DNA from: Aaosphaeria pasadenensis
Taxonomy: Eukaryota; Ascomycota; Dothideomycetes; Pleosporales
Direction: 5' to 3'
DNA length: 64,000 bases
Assembly (NCBI GenBank): GCA_022813625.1
Contig: JAKLMB010000027.1
Span: forward strand, 434,001 to 498,000
The stretch's first letter is position 1, and every line of letters begins with the position of its first letter. The position numbers and the translations under genes are program-made. Below are positions 23,109-36,500 of the stretch, in pieces. Under the pieces are notes generated by a model. That model was not told where the DNA came from, ran no database searches, and saw only the letters and a program-made list of their open reading frames with translations.

Positions 23109-25538
23109 TTATGCGTATCGGACGCTGGAGCTTCGTTGAAACATCGGCGGCGGCGGTTGCGGAACATTGCTAGGCTGCCAATGCTGGCCCATCTGCGGTT
23201 GTGGAGGGACTGGTCCTGGTGGTCCATTCCCTCGGTGACTTCGGGAGCGGTTGTTACCACCACCATAGCCATATGGCGCTGCCGAAGCAGCAGCAGCCGC
23301 AGCATATTTCTTCTGCCTGTTGCGTCGCTTGTAGCTTCGCCAGCAGCATCCAAGAATGCATAGAGCAAGAAGACCACCGACACCGGAAGCGACAGCAATG
23401 ACAATGGTTTGGTTATTGCCCTTCTTGAACCATTCGCTAATCTCGGATCCAACATTGCTGTTCGAGCATTGACCCTGGGGATATAATTAGTTCTATTGTT
23501 CAGAGTGGTTAGATTAAGATCAACTTACGTTCTGGCATCTTCCTCCACCGCTGCAAGGAGTACCATCGAGGAAGTTCTGATTGAGGCCATAGCAATTGCC
23601 CCTGCCGAACTCTGGACTAGCACAACTAAGCATGCAGTTACGGTTGTCGCAGGCGTAGGTGTCGTTGTTCTGAGTGTAGCTACCCATGACAGTCTTGCAC
23701 TGTTGGTCTCGTGATGTGCACTGTCCACTGGCGCATTGGAGGTTATTGCCACAGTCCGTACCATCCTTTTCAGTCTTGTCATCTGGGCAGTAAGGCGAGC
23801 TGCCTGAACACTTCTCCTCGGGGTCGCAGGATCCTGTACTGGCTCGGCAGACGGTGTTGGAGGATGCAAGCTGGCAGTTGCGGCAGCAATCCTCGTTCGA
23901 GTCGTCACAGACGGCGTTGCTCTTGAATTTGCATGTTTGGGGATCGCAGCATTGGTTGTTGCCACAACCTTCGGTGCCACCGCAATCACATTCCTCGTCG
24001 CCTTCAACGATACCATTACCACACCTTTGGCCAGAGATGGTGGTGACGCCTCTGTTGTTGCTGAGGCACTCTGACTTGACACTGTTTCGGCCGAGGGCAG
24101 AGCAGATATTTCCAATAGAGCATGGAGAGAACCTCTCGATGCCCTCAGCTGTGGATGGATTCATGATGAATCGCTGACCTGCATCGCAGGTGCTGGAGCT
24201 AAGCGGGCAACACTGTTGGGAGTTGACCGTGTTGGAGTCTCGACAGGCGTCCGCAGTACAATCATGGACGGCGCCAAAGGTGTGTCCCGTTTCGTGGGCA
24301 ATGACCTGCCATTCTGTTGGAGTTCGTACCACAACATTGGCACCCGCTACTGTTTCTCCGGAGGATCCAGCGCCGTTGGCGCTGGCGCCCTTCGTACATG
24401 CCTGTCCAAGCCATGCCAGGCCAACGGCGGAAGCAGTGTTGCAAGTGGTCAAGAGCGTCCAATGAGAGTTGGAGTCGCTCTGCTGGCCTCTCCACTGCGA
24501 GAAAAGATTCAAACGGTCCTGGATGTTGACGCTGTTGCTGCATGCTTGGTTCCAGGGGGTTGCTTGCTGTACTGAAGTAGGGCAGTTACCTTCCGTAACG
24601 ACGAGGTCGGCCAATCCAAGGGAAATGTTGAAGGTGGTTTCGAAAAGGTTCGAAGCAGTGTTCATCTGTTGAATCACGTTGTCGCGCGTAGCATTGGTCG
24701 AGTTGAACTCGTTGGTGTAGGTGCAGTCGGTAGCAACGCCAACGAGGGCGACCTTGCGAGTGCTTGGGCAGCCAGCGGTGCTGCCGATTGTTGATACCAA
24801 ATTGACACCAGCTCCGTTGCCGCCGCCAGGAGTACCATCCAATTGACGCCTGGACATGGCGAACCAGCCATCGTCGCGTGGTTTCATGCTTTGGTAAATG
24901 GGGTGTTCCGAGTCCATGTTGAAGTTGAGCTGATCGCTGCCGCATCCTGCAGAGCCATCTCGTTTGCGAAGTTCGGTGTGCTCGGGGGAGGCGGAGATGT
25001 CCGAGTCGCGGAAAACGACCATGTACTCGTCATCTCTGAGATCAATATCCGGATCCAGCGAATACCTGGTCTTCTTGTATGTTGACGATAATTGTACATG
25101 GTGATGATCGTGGTCGACGGTGAAGGCGCCCTCAAACAGCGGCTGAAGACCATCTCTTTTGATGTATACACGCGCCCAGCCCACGTTGTCCCAGCGATTC
25201 CCCCTCTTCACAAAAGCTGACCCTTTGTACACCTTGTGTTCGGACCTGTCGATGGGTTCCTCCTTGGTGATTGTGCCATCGGCTCCGAGGTATTTTATCT
25301 TTGCGCCTTGGACGAAGATGTCGTGGTTTGGTTCGAGGCTTAGTCGGACGCGCTTGCCGGCGTAGTCAAAGGCAACATCGAACGTCGATACGGCAGTGAC
25401 GCGATGGTTTTTGGTGAGTATGGAGGGGTTCTTTGCAAGTCCGATCGAGGTGAGAGGGTTTCGGGCAGTGGACGTCGCGGTGGCTAAGGTTGCAAGTGTT
25501 GCGGCTGCAATGGCTGCGACAGCCCGTGAAATCAACAT
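23109..25538 (-). CDS. ADAM-type membrane metalloprotease (M12B, disintegrin domain)
   Basis: Two exons, 23529-25538 and 23109-23474 (54-bp intron), give 791 residues. It is a type I membrane protease of the ADAM family, expected at the cell surface or in the secretory pathway; fungal members are poorly characterised. Order: signal peptide (start at ATG 25538), propeptide with Cys-poor sequence to about residue 200, catalytic domain with the full zinc motif H415-E-T-G-H-T-F-G-A-V-H425-D, then a disintegrin domain ('CGNGIVEGDEECDCGG', 'CCDPQTCKF') and a Cys-rich region. The second exon supplies the transmembrane helix ('TIVIAVASGVGGLLALCILG') followed by a basic, then Ala/Gly/Pro-rich cytoplasmic tail ending 'RSSSVRYA'. 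All key catalytic residues are present, so it should be active. The promoter side (about 25800-25920) is pyrimidine-rich on the coding strand. Confidence 0.95.
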
Positions 25539-26979
25539 TGTGGTGGATTGAGTGACCAAGGTCTCCGTCTAGGAGTCGTTCGGACGAGAGGGATGGGAGG
25601 GATGCGGAGGGATTATGACAGCCACGCAGCGAGCGACATAAGGCGAATAGTGGCGAGGGCTATGTGAGTTGACTGTAGTTATGTAGGTATGTATGTTACG
25701 GGAGAGAGAGTGTGTGTGGAGACGGGCTAAAAACGCAAGAGTAAAAGTCGAATCGGACGATAATCAAGCATACGCTGGGCTAGAGGGAATGTACTTTGTG
25801 GAGTGAGGGAAGAAGAGAAGAGAAAGAACGACGAAGAGCCGGAGTACGAGTGTGAAGTGTGGTGTAGTGTGTAGAGTGTAGTGAGTAGTAGTGAGTGAAA
25901 GGTAGTTAGTGAGAGAGAGAGTAGTCGTCAGCAACCGTAACAAGAGCGCATGCACTCAGCCCCCCAAGTCCTTTAGTCCTTTGGGTACCGCCCAGATGGG
26001 GTATAGCGCATGTCTAGCGGCATCTTGGCCCGCCGCGTTTTCCTTTCCCTCTCGTCCTTTGCCTCTTTTCTTGTCTCTCGACTACTTGATCTTCCCCCCA
26101 GTGACCCCCCCATGTCCCCCTGTTAGACTCTCTATGAATCCGTGCACCGGGCAACACAAGCGCTTCTCAAACGCCTCTGAGACGATTCCTGTCCTTGACT
26201 GCAAGACATCCCCATGCTCCTCCCACCCATTTTCCACTCGGCGTAAAAGCGTCAAACTTCTTATGTGTGTCGGCTTACCCACATACGAGTAGAAACCGTA
26301 GAAATCACCTCTGATCTGACTGATATTTCTTGATCGTCGCTATTACTACTACGCTGCGCTTATATGACCTGTGTGTTATAGCAGGACGCAGAGACAAGGA
26401 GACGGAGTAACTATTCGTGCCACATCCTACTCGTACCTAGTACCTAGTACCTAGTACCTCACAGTAGTTGTTGATGGTTAATAATAATCACAACAAAGAA
26501 CGTACGAGCAAGACAATCGTGCATTCAGGATATAGGACATCGGCGACGACGATAATAGCTACAGCTACGGGAGGCAGGGTAACAACAAAAATAATAGGAA
26601 GAATAAATAAATAAATAGAACAACAACACAGGAAAGAGGTTTCCTCCCACCATTGTATCTTCCCTCCGATACTGGTACGGTGCGCTGTGCAACTGTTTAC
26701 ACTCGTATCGCACGGCGCCCTCGCCCTGCGAAGCCGCAGCCGGAGCTCGGCACATCCATCTGCCAAAACGGCGGCACCAAAGGAAGGATTTGGATCACTC
26801 TCATGGGTTACAAAGCACATCAGCCGCCTGGAGGCTGGCATGCACCCGCATGTTTCTCCCCAGTGCCGCCGCATGCCATTCCCGTTCCAGTGTGCTCGCC
26901 GCCTCCTTGCACTCTCTAACTACCACTGGCACACCCCTTCCCTTCCATTCACAAATAACGTTGCGCTTAACTTAACCAT
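25539..26979. promoter_or_regulatory. ADAM promoter region and acetyl-CoA synthetase 3' flank
   Basis: No gene is supported in this 1.4-kb region. Minus-strand sequence at about 25800-25920 is rich in CT and CAC runs, as expected for an untranslated leader or promoter of the ADAM gene. A 7-bp GTACCTA repeat sits at 26433-26459. ORFs at 26488-27139 are composition artefacts overlapping the next gene's 3' end. Confidence 0.5.
26433..26459. repeat. GTACCTA tandem heptamer
   Basis: Nearly four units of GTACCTA (27 bp) lie in the non-coding region between ADAM and acetyl-CoA synthetase. The CCTA/TAGG and GTAC words recur in several other intergenic stretches of the window. Confidence 0.85.
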
Positions 26980-29900
26980 TTACTTCTTCTTGGCAGCGTG
27001 CACCACGTCGATAATCTTGTCAACGACCGATGGATCCGAGAGCTACCATAATTCGTTAGCCTTGTTGCGCCCCAGTACGCGTCACCTACTCCTCCCCCCC
27101 CCAAGAGAAGAAAAAGGTACTTGGGGGCTCGAGTCTTAGAGGCACAAAATGCACTTACCGTTGTGATGTCTCCCAGTTGGTCCTCCTCACCCGCCAAGAT
27201 CTTTCGAAGAATGCGGCGCATGATCTTCCCAGATCGCGTCTTGGGCAGGTCTGGAACCACGAATATCGCCTTCGGTGCTGCGAATGGACCAATTGACTTG
27301 CGCACTTGCAGAATCAAGTCCTTCTTCGTCTGGTCGCTTGCATCACTGCCATCCTTGAGAGAGACGAACGCGTTGACAGCTTGGCCGGTAAGCTCATCGT
27401 TCGTACCCACAACGGCGGCCTCAGCCACAGAGTCTAGTACGTTGTCAGTATAAAAAATTCATCGTTTATCTTATCATGAATGATGCCATCATCATTCTCG
27501 GAGTTAAGAGACTGGGCAATCGGGATGACTTACGATGCTCAATGAGAGCTGCTTCGATTTCTGCAGTCGACAATCTATGTCCAGATACGTTGACAACGTC
27601 ATCAACACGGCCACGAATCCAGTAATATCCCTCGTGGTCTCGTCCCGCACCGTCTCCCGTGAACTGGGGAATGTCAGCAATGCACCTTAAGTCCGAGGAC
27701 TAAACGCCTGGTTCAGCAAGACTTACGTAGTAGCCCTTGTAGACGTTCAGGTAGGTGTCCATGTATCGCTTGTGTGCACCCCAGACTGTACGGGCCATGC
27801 TGGGCCATGGCTGCTTGAAAGCAAGAACGCCCTCAACATCGTTTCCGTGGATCTCTTCACCAGAGACGGGGTCGATGATGGCTGGCTCAATACCGAAGAA
27901 GGGAAGAGAGGCAGATCCGGGCTTCGTAGGGGTGATTCCACCGAGAGGTGCAATGACATGAGAACCAGTCTCTGTTTGCCAGTAGGTCTATTCGAGTCAG
28001 CTTTCCTGTTTCAAACCCACTTTCCATTGATCAGTCAATCCACTTACATCGACAACGTGTGCCTCCTCCTTTCCTACAATCTCGAAGTACCACTTCCAGA
28101 CTTCGGCGGCGATGGGCTCACCGACGGATCCCAAGATACGGAGGTTCGCCATCTTGTGCTTGACGTGCTCGTCGCCGGCACGCTTGAGTAACCGCAGAGC
28201 AGTGGGTGCAACGTAGAACTGACTGACGTTGTACTTGTCCACGATGTCCCAGTAACGCGAGAAGTTGGGGTATGCTGGGGTACCTTCGAAAACGACGGTA
28301 GCAACACCGAGCAACAGTGGTGCGTACACCACGTAGGTGTGGCCAGTGATCCATCCGACGTCTCCACCGCAGAAGAAGGTGTCGTCGTCGTGGATATCAA
28401 AGACGTACTTTCCTGTCGCAGCAGCTCCAATGAGGTAACCTCCGGTCGTGTGCATAACACCCTTGGGTTTTCCGGTTGAACCAGAAGTGTAGAGCAAGAA
28501 GAGCGGATCTTCAGAGCTCACGGGCTCTGGGGAAATGTAGTTGGGCCACTTCTCAACCTCCTCGTGCCACCAGAGATCTCGGCCCTTGGTCCACGGTACG
28601 TCGGCACCGGTACGCTTGAAAACGAGACAGTGGGAGACATCGGGGCACTGCTTAAGAGCCTCGTCTACGATCTTCTTGGTGCTGATGAGCTTTCCACCAC
28701 GCTTTCCCTCGTCGGCAGTGATGACAACCTTGGATTCGGCATCAATGATACGGTCACGCAGGGAGTCTGACGAGAAACCGGCGAAGACGACTGAGTGAAT
28801 TGCGCCAATACGCGAACACGCGAGCAGAGCGACGAGCGCTTCGGGAATCATGGGGAGGTACACTGCGACGGTGTCGCCTTTCTTCACGCCCATCTCCTTA
28901 AGAGTGTAGGCAAGCTTTGATACCTGTCGGAGGAGCTCTCCGTAGGTTATGGTGCGACCATCACCGGCCTCATCAGCCTCGTAGATGATGGCGGGTCGGT
29001 CTGGGTTCTTGAAGGCATGTCGATCGACACAGTTGTAGGAAGCATTCAGCTTCCCCTCGACGAACCAAGCATTGTCGCCATGGGCGAAGCTACCGGCGTG
29101 CACTGTTTGGAAGTCGCGATCCCAAGTGAGTAGTTCCCTGGCAAGGTTGCCCCAGAACTTGTGGGGCTCTTCGATGGACTCCTTGTACAACTTCTTGTAG
29201 TGATCGAGACCGTCTAGATGGGGCTTCTGCTTCGGGTGTTTACTATTGGAAATCTTCAGTCAGCGTATGTCTCAGGATATGTTCGGTGCAATTGGACCGA
29301 GCCGTGCGTGACGTTAATTAAGCGCATGTAAATGTATGTACATCCGGATAAAACGGGTATGGAATGGATGTAAGAGTGACAAATTGAACAAAGTGAAAAC
29401 TGTAGCATGATTGTGACGGGGAATGGTCATAAGGAAAACCGAGAAAAGAGAGAAAAGAGTATTTCTGGATGGTAATGGGGAATGTCGTCTGGGCAAGCAA
29501 TGGCAGGCAAGACAAAAATAATGCATGCAATGCGGTGGATTCGGGCGAATGGCGGGGTTGACCCTCCCCGCAGTGCCGCGTTGGCCAGAAGGAGAGTAGC
29601 CCTGTGGCCTGTAGCCTATGGGCTGTAGCTTTGCAGGTTGCACCCGTGCAGCAGCTCCCTCTTGGGGGTTGGGGGGGTAAACGCCCGCTCCGTCATCGTT
29701 TAACGGATTCCACCATCCCCTGGTCAATTATTTGCTCCCCAAGACCAACGAAATACCAATGTATCCTGAATCGCCATCTGCAGAGAAATGCTCGTGATAT
29801 GGCCTAAACCATGAAGAAAAAGAAAATAGGGAGAGGAAATTACGGTGCGCAATGATGGAAATCAAGAAATTGACTGGGAAAGTAACGTACTCGTGGAATG

Positions 29901-29982
29901 CCTTCGGCACATGGTAGGTGTCGACCTCGTGTGCCTCATGGACCACTGGGGCGGATGAGGGTTTGACGTTGCCTTCGGACAT
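26980..29982 (-). CDS. acs1: Acetyl-CoA synthetase
   Basis: Six exons, 29891-29982, 28048-29242, 27727-27987, 27534-27663, 27159-27433 and 26980-27042, give 671 residues, normal for fungal AcsA/FacA. The enzyme makes acetyl-CoA from acetate, ATP and CoA, needed for growth on acetate and ethanol and for histone acetylation. Visible motifs are 'VVFAGFSSDSLRDRI', the P-loop-like Y282-TSGSTGKPKG292, 'TYWQTETGSH' rebuilt across an intron, 'FTGDGAGRDHEGYYWIRGR', and the catalytic, acetylation-regulated Lys629 in 'PKTRSGKIMRR'. The N-terminus MSEGNVKPSS has no targeting signal, so the enzyme is probably cytosolic and nuclear. Introns are 648, 60, 63, 100 and 116 bp; the first is exceptionally long for this window. 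About 3.5 kb of gene-free DNA lies upstream, room for extensive carbon-source control, but I did not identify specific regulator sites. Confidence 0.97.
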
Positions 29983-30074
29983 GACTGTCGGCTAGTGTGT
30001 GCGTCTGTGTAGAAATTGGAGAGCTTCGAGAAGCGATGCGCCTCGCCTAACAGCTGTGTAGTGGCTAACTGGCT

Positions 30075-30092
30075 GGACGGACGGACGGACGG
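30075..30092. repeat. GGAC tetranucleotide run
   Basis: Four GGAC units plus GG lie about 95 bp upstream of the acetyl-CoA synthetase start codon, probably in its leader or core promoter. Confidence 0.85.
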
Positions 30093-31275
30093 AGAAATGG
30101 AGAGGCTCTGGTTGTGCCTGTCAAGACCGCGCTTCGAGCAGAACAGTGAGGCAGGGGGGAGAATGCGCCCTAGATATAGCTCTACGTTTCAATGCCGGGT
30201 AAAGGGCTCCGCGAAGGTGACTGTGAGGGGAATTGATTGCGGTCGGCGCCTGAAATTGAAGCTGGTATGGATCCTCGGAGAACAGCTGCCTTGCGTGAGC
30301 GGCGGGGGAGCAGCGCGGGGGGCAGTTGGTGGATAGCTACGGGTGTAGTAGCTTTGGTGAGGCGAGAAGAAGGGAGCAGAAGCTGTGATCCAGAAGGGAA
30401 CAGCAGCAACAGCAACAGTTATTGAATTCTGTATAGATGTCCTGTGAGAAGAAAGGAAGAGGAAGAGGAAGAGAGGGAGAGGGGGGAAAGGAATTGAATC
30501 TTATTCAATGGACGGACGGGCGGGGCAGACGCTTTTATTATGCCTCCCCTACTACGAAGTACTAGAGAGAGCGATCATACGGAGGAGAGGTGGAGAGAGA
30601 GAGCAATATAGGGAATTAGTACTACGATGGAAGACTCCAATAGCCATCGTCTCTCCCACTCCATTATCCCTCCTACGAGGCATCGTCTCCTCATTTCCAC
30701 ACACGCCTACGTTATTCCTTCTTCCCTCTCGCCGACTGGGATTGGGGTTTGACTGGGATTAGGCGCGGCTATGGCTATACTGCGACCATTACCGTGCTCG
30801 CTGCTGCGGGGAGAAGGGAAGATGACGAACGGATATGCTGCCACCGTCTTTGTCTGGCCCGTTCACTAGACACCCCTTCTGGCATCATCTGCACGCATTT
30901 TCGTACGATTTCTATCGTTCCTGACCATTCCTAACCATTCTCAACCATCCAACGGACCCTATAGCCCATGTCCTTGGCGAGTCGAGCCCTGTCGTCTTTG
31001 GTCGTCTTCAACATTGAGCGACTAGAAACTCCATTAGTCCGGCCGTCCAAGCTCATCAACAACCCAAACTACCACTCCCAGTTAGCCGCGGGCCCTGGCG
31101 AAGACAGAGGGCGAGGGAAAACGATAATTAAAGGGTTTCTGTTTCTGTTTCGTCTTCCATTTCGCTGATTTCCTTTCCCGGCCGGCACAAAATCCCTAAT
31201 TAACATATACATATTCCCGCCATCATCGCATCCGCTGACCTACTCTGCCCCGCCGATGTCATGCCATGCTATGTA

Positions 31276-31305
31276 GTGCGGTGCGGTGCGGTGCGGTGCA
31301 GTGCA
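31276..31305. repeat. GTGCR pentanucleotide array, left arm
   Basis: Four GTGCG and two GTGCA units (30 bp). It is the near reverse complement of the array at 31525-31554, about 220 bp away. Confidence 0.9.
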
Positions 31306-31524
31306 TTATGACTCTCCACCATCCACAATCCATCACAGGGTCATGGACATAGTAGCCCTTTAATAAGCTTTTGTGATTCCGTCTTCAAATAGAAAGTGAC
31401 TGCCATAACTCCAGGTTCTATCAGACAGTGTGTTGTAAGGCCTACAACCCATGACGCCACTACACTTTTTGTTTGTTTACCCTGTAGGGCTGGAGCCGAG
31501 ACGATCACCACGACCGACCCGACC

Positions 31525-31554
31525 GCACTGCACTGCACTGCACTGCACTGCACT
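31525..31554. repeat. GCACT pentanucleotide array, right arm
   Basis: Six perfect GCACT units (30 bp), in inverted orientation to the GTGCR array at 31276-31305. In RNA the four G-for-A differences would become G-U wobbles. Confidence 0.9.
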
Positions 31555-33559
31555 CGCTGGCCGCATATAGAGTTTCCGCGACCTAAGAAAATGTGAACCA
31601 CTGCAGTGGCATGCGTCCCATGAAATTTTTTAAAATACTGATACGAGTCTGCTAGAACCCTTTGTGATGCACCACAGCCTTTCGGTTTCGATATCGGAGA
31701 GGCAATTAGGGAACTACAAAAAAGTAAAAAGGTACCTGCATGTCCGATAGAGCAGAGCACGCCATCATTATCCACAATGTGCGCATCGAAATGGCTCGCT
31801 GATGAGGTCTGTTGTTGTTATTCTTATGTTTGACCCACTGGCATTCCAATCTTATCTTATCTTCCTGTCGATGAAAAAAGTGGAATGGATCTTTGAAGAC
31901 AACCAGGAATCGTTTGGCTATGTCCTCTTCCTCGTTCAGTGATTCGTACCGGGACGCAATGCTTCAAACTTCCTAACCAATAAAACGACACGCCATTACG
32001 AAGGATACCTCCGAGGTCAAAATGTTTCAAACCCACATACAAGTCCCTTCCGATTATCGCCCTTCCTGCTACCTTACGGTCGGACAATTGTTACGCGAAA
32101 AGGCCTTTCTCGTTTGTTGACTAAATTACCACACACGATAACGCTCTCATCATTCTTACTCCATCCATTAGTAGGCCCTATGGACCTGCCTCGCCGGTTC
32201 GGACCTCTGGAAGCTAACACATAACGGCATTTGTTTTGGACCGAGGATAATAGCCGAAGCACCACCCGCCCGCCGCTCCGTTTGTCCAAGTGTACGGAGT
32301 TGTTACTGTGTATGTACTTCCTCAATCAATTGTCAAGAGGGACAGACGTCTGAAGAGGTGTAACGTAACTCATGCGCTTGCTTGCTGTCGTGTCGAATCT
32401 TCGATCGTACACACCAGCCGGAACACTTCTCCGAGACTTCCCTGCGTGCTTGCCTGCACGCGATCTACATATCATCAATTATCTCGAACTCCTTATTCCT
32501 CAGCCCATAAATTACGAGTAGCTTCCAAGGTACCCATCAAATCATCCATATCTCCGTATTCCCAAGTGACTACTCTCGGTTACTCCCTCCAAAAGGCAAA
32601 AAAAAACACCAAACGCGGAGGTTAGAAAAACTCCCGAGTAACAGAAACGTCAGCCAATGCTCTCCGCACTCCACACTCCGCACTCATTCGCTATGCGAAC
32701 TGGCGATCCCCCTCCCTCCCTCGCTCTTAAGCAGCGTGAACGTGACTATCAGCATCCCTCCCCCATTCGTTTGCTTGCTTGTTTTGCTTGCGGGCACGAG
32801 GTAGGTGGGCGGGCAGTAATGATGTGAATGACTCTCGAAGCGGTCGAACTAGAAAAAAAAATGATGCTCATAATGACGAGTGCCAACGGAACCTATCCCA
32901 TGCCCCCCCTCGCGTTCGCCAAGGCTGCCGTGTCGTCCCAGACGCCCTCGTGGCGAACGTGTTGTCTTGTAACGTGGGCGTATGGACTCTGGATTCTACT
33001 TGGCTGATGCTCGCTGCTGCTACTCGTATGCTATTGCTGCGTTGCTGCAGAGATGGATGGTAGTATGCTGAATTGACCAATCACAAAATGGGTGGACAGA
33101 TGGAGCTAAGGCTTCTATCAAACCATGCTCGTCACTACGGTACTACCGCTGCTATCGCTGATGCGAAACTCGTGAGTTGTGTTCAGTCTCTTTGTATCAC
33201 TCTTGGTTTATACGGAAAGTGCCTGTAGTCACCCATAACTACCTAGGTAACTACGAGCGTCCACCCATGAATCAAAGCCACAAAAAAAAATCGTCTCGAA
33301 GACTCCGACACCTCACAAAAGAATATTATCCAGCTCATGGATGTGTATGGATGAAACAGAAAATCAAAAGTGATCATGAGATCTCGCCGGTCTTTCCAAG
33401 AAGGAACATCAAACGCCAAAACACCTCCCATGCAAGACGAGTTCAATCACTCGTGTGTTAGACCTCCTTCGCTTTGTAGGTGTAGCTTGAAGATTGCAAA
33501 ATGGTAGAAAAAACGCCGTGCTCGCCAAATGTCGCTCCCCCCCCTTGCCCGGTGCCGTA

Positions 33560-36500
33560 TTATCCATCCTGCCTTGGCCCCTCCGTGATTTCCTCCCCAG
33601 GAAACTGGGGTATAACTGTCGTAATAGGCGTTGCGATCGCATCGTCGATCGCCAACCCTTCTATGCCACGACTGATGTCCTGCTCTGTCCCCTCGACGTC
33701 CTTGCCGAGGGCTGGTGACGCAATGCCACCCGAAGCACCGCTCTCGCTGTTTTCGCGGACCCTCAATGCCACAGATGCCGCGATCTTCTCATCAAGGATG
33801 TTTACTAGTCGTTCAGAATACTGATCCAGTAGTTTCACAATAACTGTCTCGTCGATGCCCTTGGATTTCGCCTTCTCGCCTACAGCACGAGCTGTCTGCG
33901 CTAACTCTCTCTCAATATCTCGGACGTGCTCAGAGCTTAGACTGTCCGAACTGTTTGCCAGCCGCTTTCGATATGCCCGCAGGGTGCGACAGAGGCTTTC
34001 ACTAGAGGCTCCAAGACTCCCGAATTCACTCACAGGGGCTTTGGCCGCACGCAAGCGGACATCTACTGAAGACCGTCTTTTGGTGATCTGGGGAGCGTGG
34101 CGCGGACTTGGGGGGGACGGTGAACGGTTCCTGTGAGATCTCCTAATCGTAGCTTGTGTTGAGCTTGAGACCGACCCACGCAAGTCTCTGGACAGACTTG
34201 GCATTGGTGAAGGATCCAATTTGGGTGTGTTTGCTAGAGAGTACTTCGAAAGCCTTTTGCGCAACTTGGGTGACCTATTACCTGTTGGCGTGGGAGCATC
34301 CTCCTCCGTAGGTGAACGCTGGAAGCGGGCCAGTTCAGACTGCGAAAAGACCCGGCGCAACGGTGGCCTGTTCGCCAGTAGATCAGAATTCGTAGGCGTA
34401 CGAGGAGTCAGCAAATCCATTGACTTCGACAGGTCCTGGCGTTGGGGCACTTTGAAACTCAGAGACCAGACGAAAATCGTGCCGTCCACAGCTACAGTAA
34501 CGAGAGACTTGGGAGTCAATTCATCTCCTTCAGTATCTCGTGTCTTGATAAGAGCAATGTCCGTGACACCCTCCGTGTGGCCCCAATCTCGAGCGGCGAG
34601 CGTCCCGTTCTCCTCGTAAAGCCTGATCGATTTGTCGGTACTCGAGACGCCCGCAATCAGGGGCGAGCTGTACGCCCTAGGAATGTGAGCAAGCGAACCC
34701 AGAATCACAGCATCGCCGCCTTCTGTGTCTGACGCTCTGAAGCTTGTGATTGTCTGACTGTTCCTGAGGTCATATTTGTGTACCTGTCGGTCAATCGTTG
34801 ATACAAGGAGGGCATCATCCTGTTCGACGTCCCAAGTCATCGAGACAGGCGTCGTTTTCAATATTATAGTTTTAAGAATGACGAAGGCGCTGATCCTGCC
34901 AGCTTCGTCTTCGCGAGAAACCAACTCACGAACTACAAGAGTACGATCGGAGGAACAGGAAACTAAGCGGGTCCCGTTTCGCGAAAAAACCAGCCCGGTC
35001 ACTGCGCCAACATGTTCGTCGAGAGTCTGCATGAGATCCCATGTATCCTTGCTCTTCATGAAGATCTGAACACATCTGTCTCGAGAAGCAGACGCAATGT
35101 AAGCCAATTCATTTGCTTCGAAAATAGCAATATCCGTGATCTCGTTTGCGTGTGCCTTGAATTGGAATCGACTCTCTTTTGATGCAACGTCCAGGATCCT
35201 GCGATTGTCAATACTATTCGCGGAGTGGGGCCCGACCAATAACTCACCTAAGCACACCATACTTGTCTCCAGAGACGAGAAAGTCTGCCCTCAGAGATGC
35301 CCTGACCGTTCTCAATTCATTAGTATCAGCGTCGGGGCTGTCAATTTGCTCGAGCGGAACTTCAAGGGCGTCTTTGGCGACGCCATCTTGATTCCAGAAA
35401 AGCACTGATCCACCAGCGGACCATGTATAGAAAGAAGCCTCGTTTGCGTTGGGAGCCGCGATGGTCGCTACGCCCAACACGGGGTCGCCGTGCGCGGGCA
35501 ATTTCTGAACGACATCGCCTACTATGGTTTCATCGTCGGTCGCGCATAGGTGAGACACGAGGATTGAGCGCTGTGAATCGACTGTAATAAGGTAGTCGTA
35601 AGAAGCGGCGATTGCTTCGATTTGGATGACGCCTGCAGTCAAATTCACTGTTGGGGACTCGACACGGGGAGGCGGGGAAGGTGGAGGTGTGGAGACCCCA
35701 ATCGTGTCCTTGATATTGATTGTTTTTAGCCCGCCTTGACTGCTTGCGAGATGGAGCCGACCCTTCAGATCCACAGTCATCGAAGTGACCGCAAATCCAG
35801 CATCAGCTACTTTGGAAAAGCGCTGGGTCCTATCGGAGTCGTCAATCAGGCAGATATCGCCCTTTTCAGAAGCAACAATGGCCTTGCCTGGCGCCACTGC
35901 AACAACGCTGGTGAAGTTTGCTTCCAATAAAGACTCCAGTATACAGTTACGGCCTGGGAGTGTCCTATGGAGGCTCGGAGAAAGAAATGAGAAATCGCTC
36001 TGCCGTTTGATCGTTCGGGTCATCACGTTAGGTTCCTCGATTCTCCACACTTTAACATGCCGTGTGCCAACTGTGATCAGGGTGTTATCCATCCATGCGA
36101 TTCGATTGATAGCACTGGTGCATTTATTGCTCGAGTGAAGTGTGGCCGCTCCATTTCGAGGATTTATACTCCATACATAGAGAAAGCCATCGTTAGCTGA
36201 GCCCAGGCTTGCAAGATATTGAGAATCCGGACTGAAGGCAACACATCGAACACCGAATGTGTGGTCAGTAATGGTCGTGAGAGGCGTATCAGAGGGTGCG
36301 TCGGCGGCTGTCGAAAAGATGAGAACTCGTGGTTTGTATCCCGTCTAGACAAGTCAGGTTAGTGCTATGCGAATTATTTTGAGCTTCAACCTGATACGTA
36401 CCTCTCCTACAGCCAAATATTTCCCGTCCGGGCTGAAAGATACACAAGTAGCAGCCTTTATACGTTCCTTTGCAGTCCATGTTCTATTCGAAGGAGAATC

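Larger units (their letters stand above)
29983..33559. promoter_or_regulatory. Large gene-free region upstream of acetyl-CoA synthetase
   Basis: The longest intergenic stretch in the window (3.6 kb) separates the acetyl-CoA synthetase start from the 3' end of the WD40 gene. It includes an ACGG run at 30075-30092, GA-rich runs near 30450-30610, and two inverted pentanucleotide arrays at 31276-31305 and 31525-31554. ORFs such as 31341-31775 arise from these repeats. A long non-coding RNA or an undetected tiny gene is possible but unsupported. Confidence 0.55.

Noticed and set aside
24190..24575. Plus ORFs antisense to the ADAM gene
   Set aside because: Shadows of a strong GC-biased coding frame on the other strand.
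31341..31775. Minus ORF of 144 codons
   Set aside because: Part of its length comes from the GCACT pentanucleotide array; the remainder has no protein-like signature.
29983..33559. Transposon remnant in the large gene-free region
   Set aside because: No terminal repeats, target duplications or transposase-like translation were seen.
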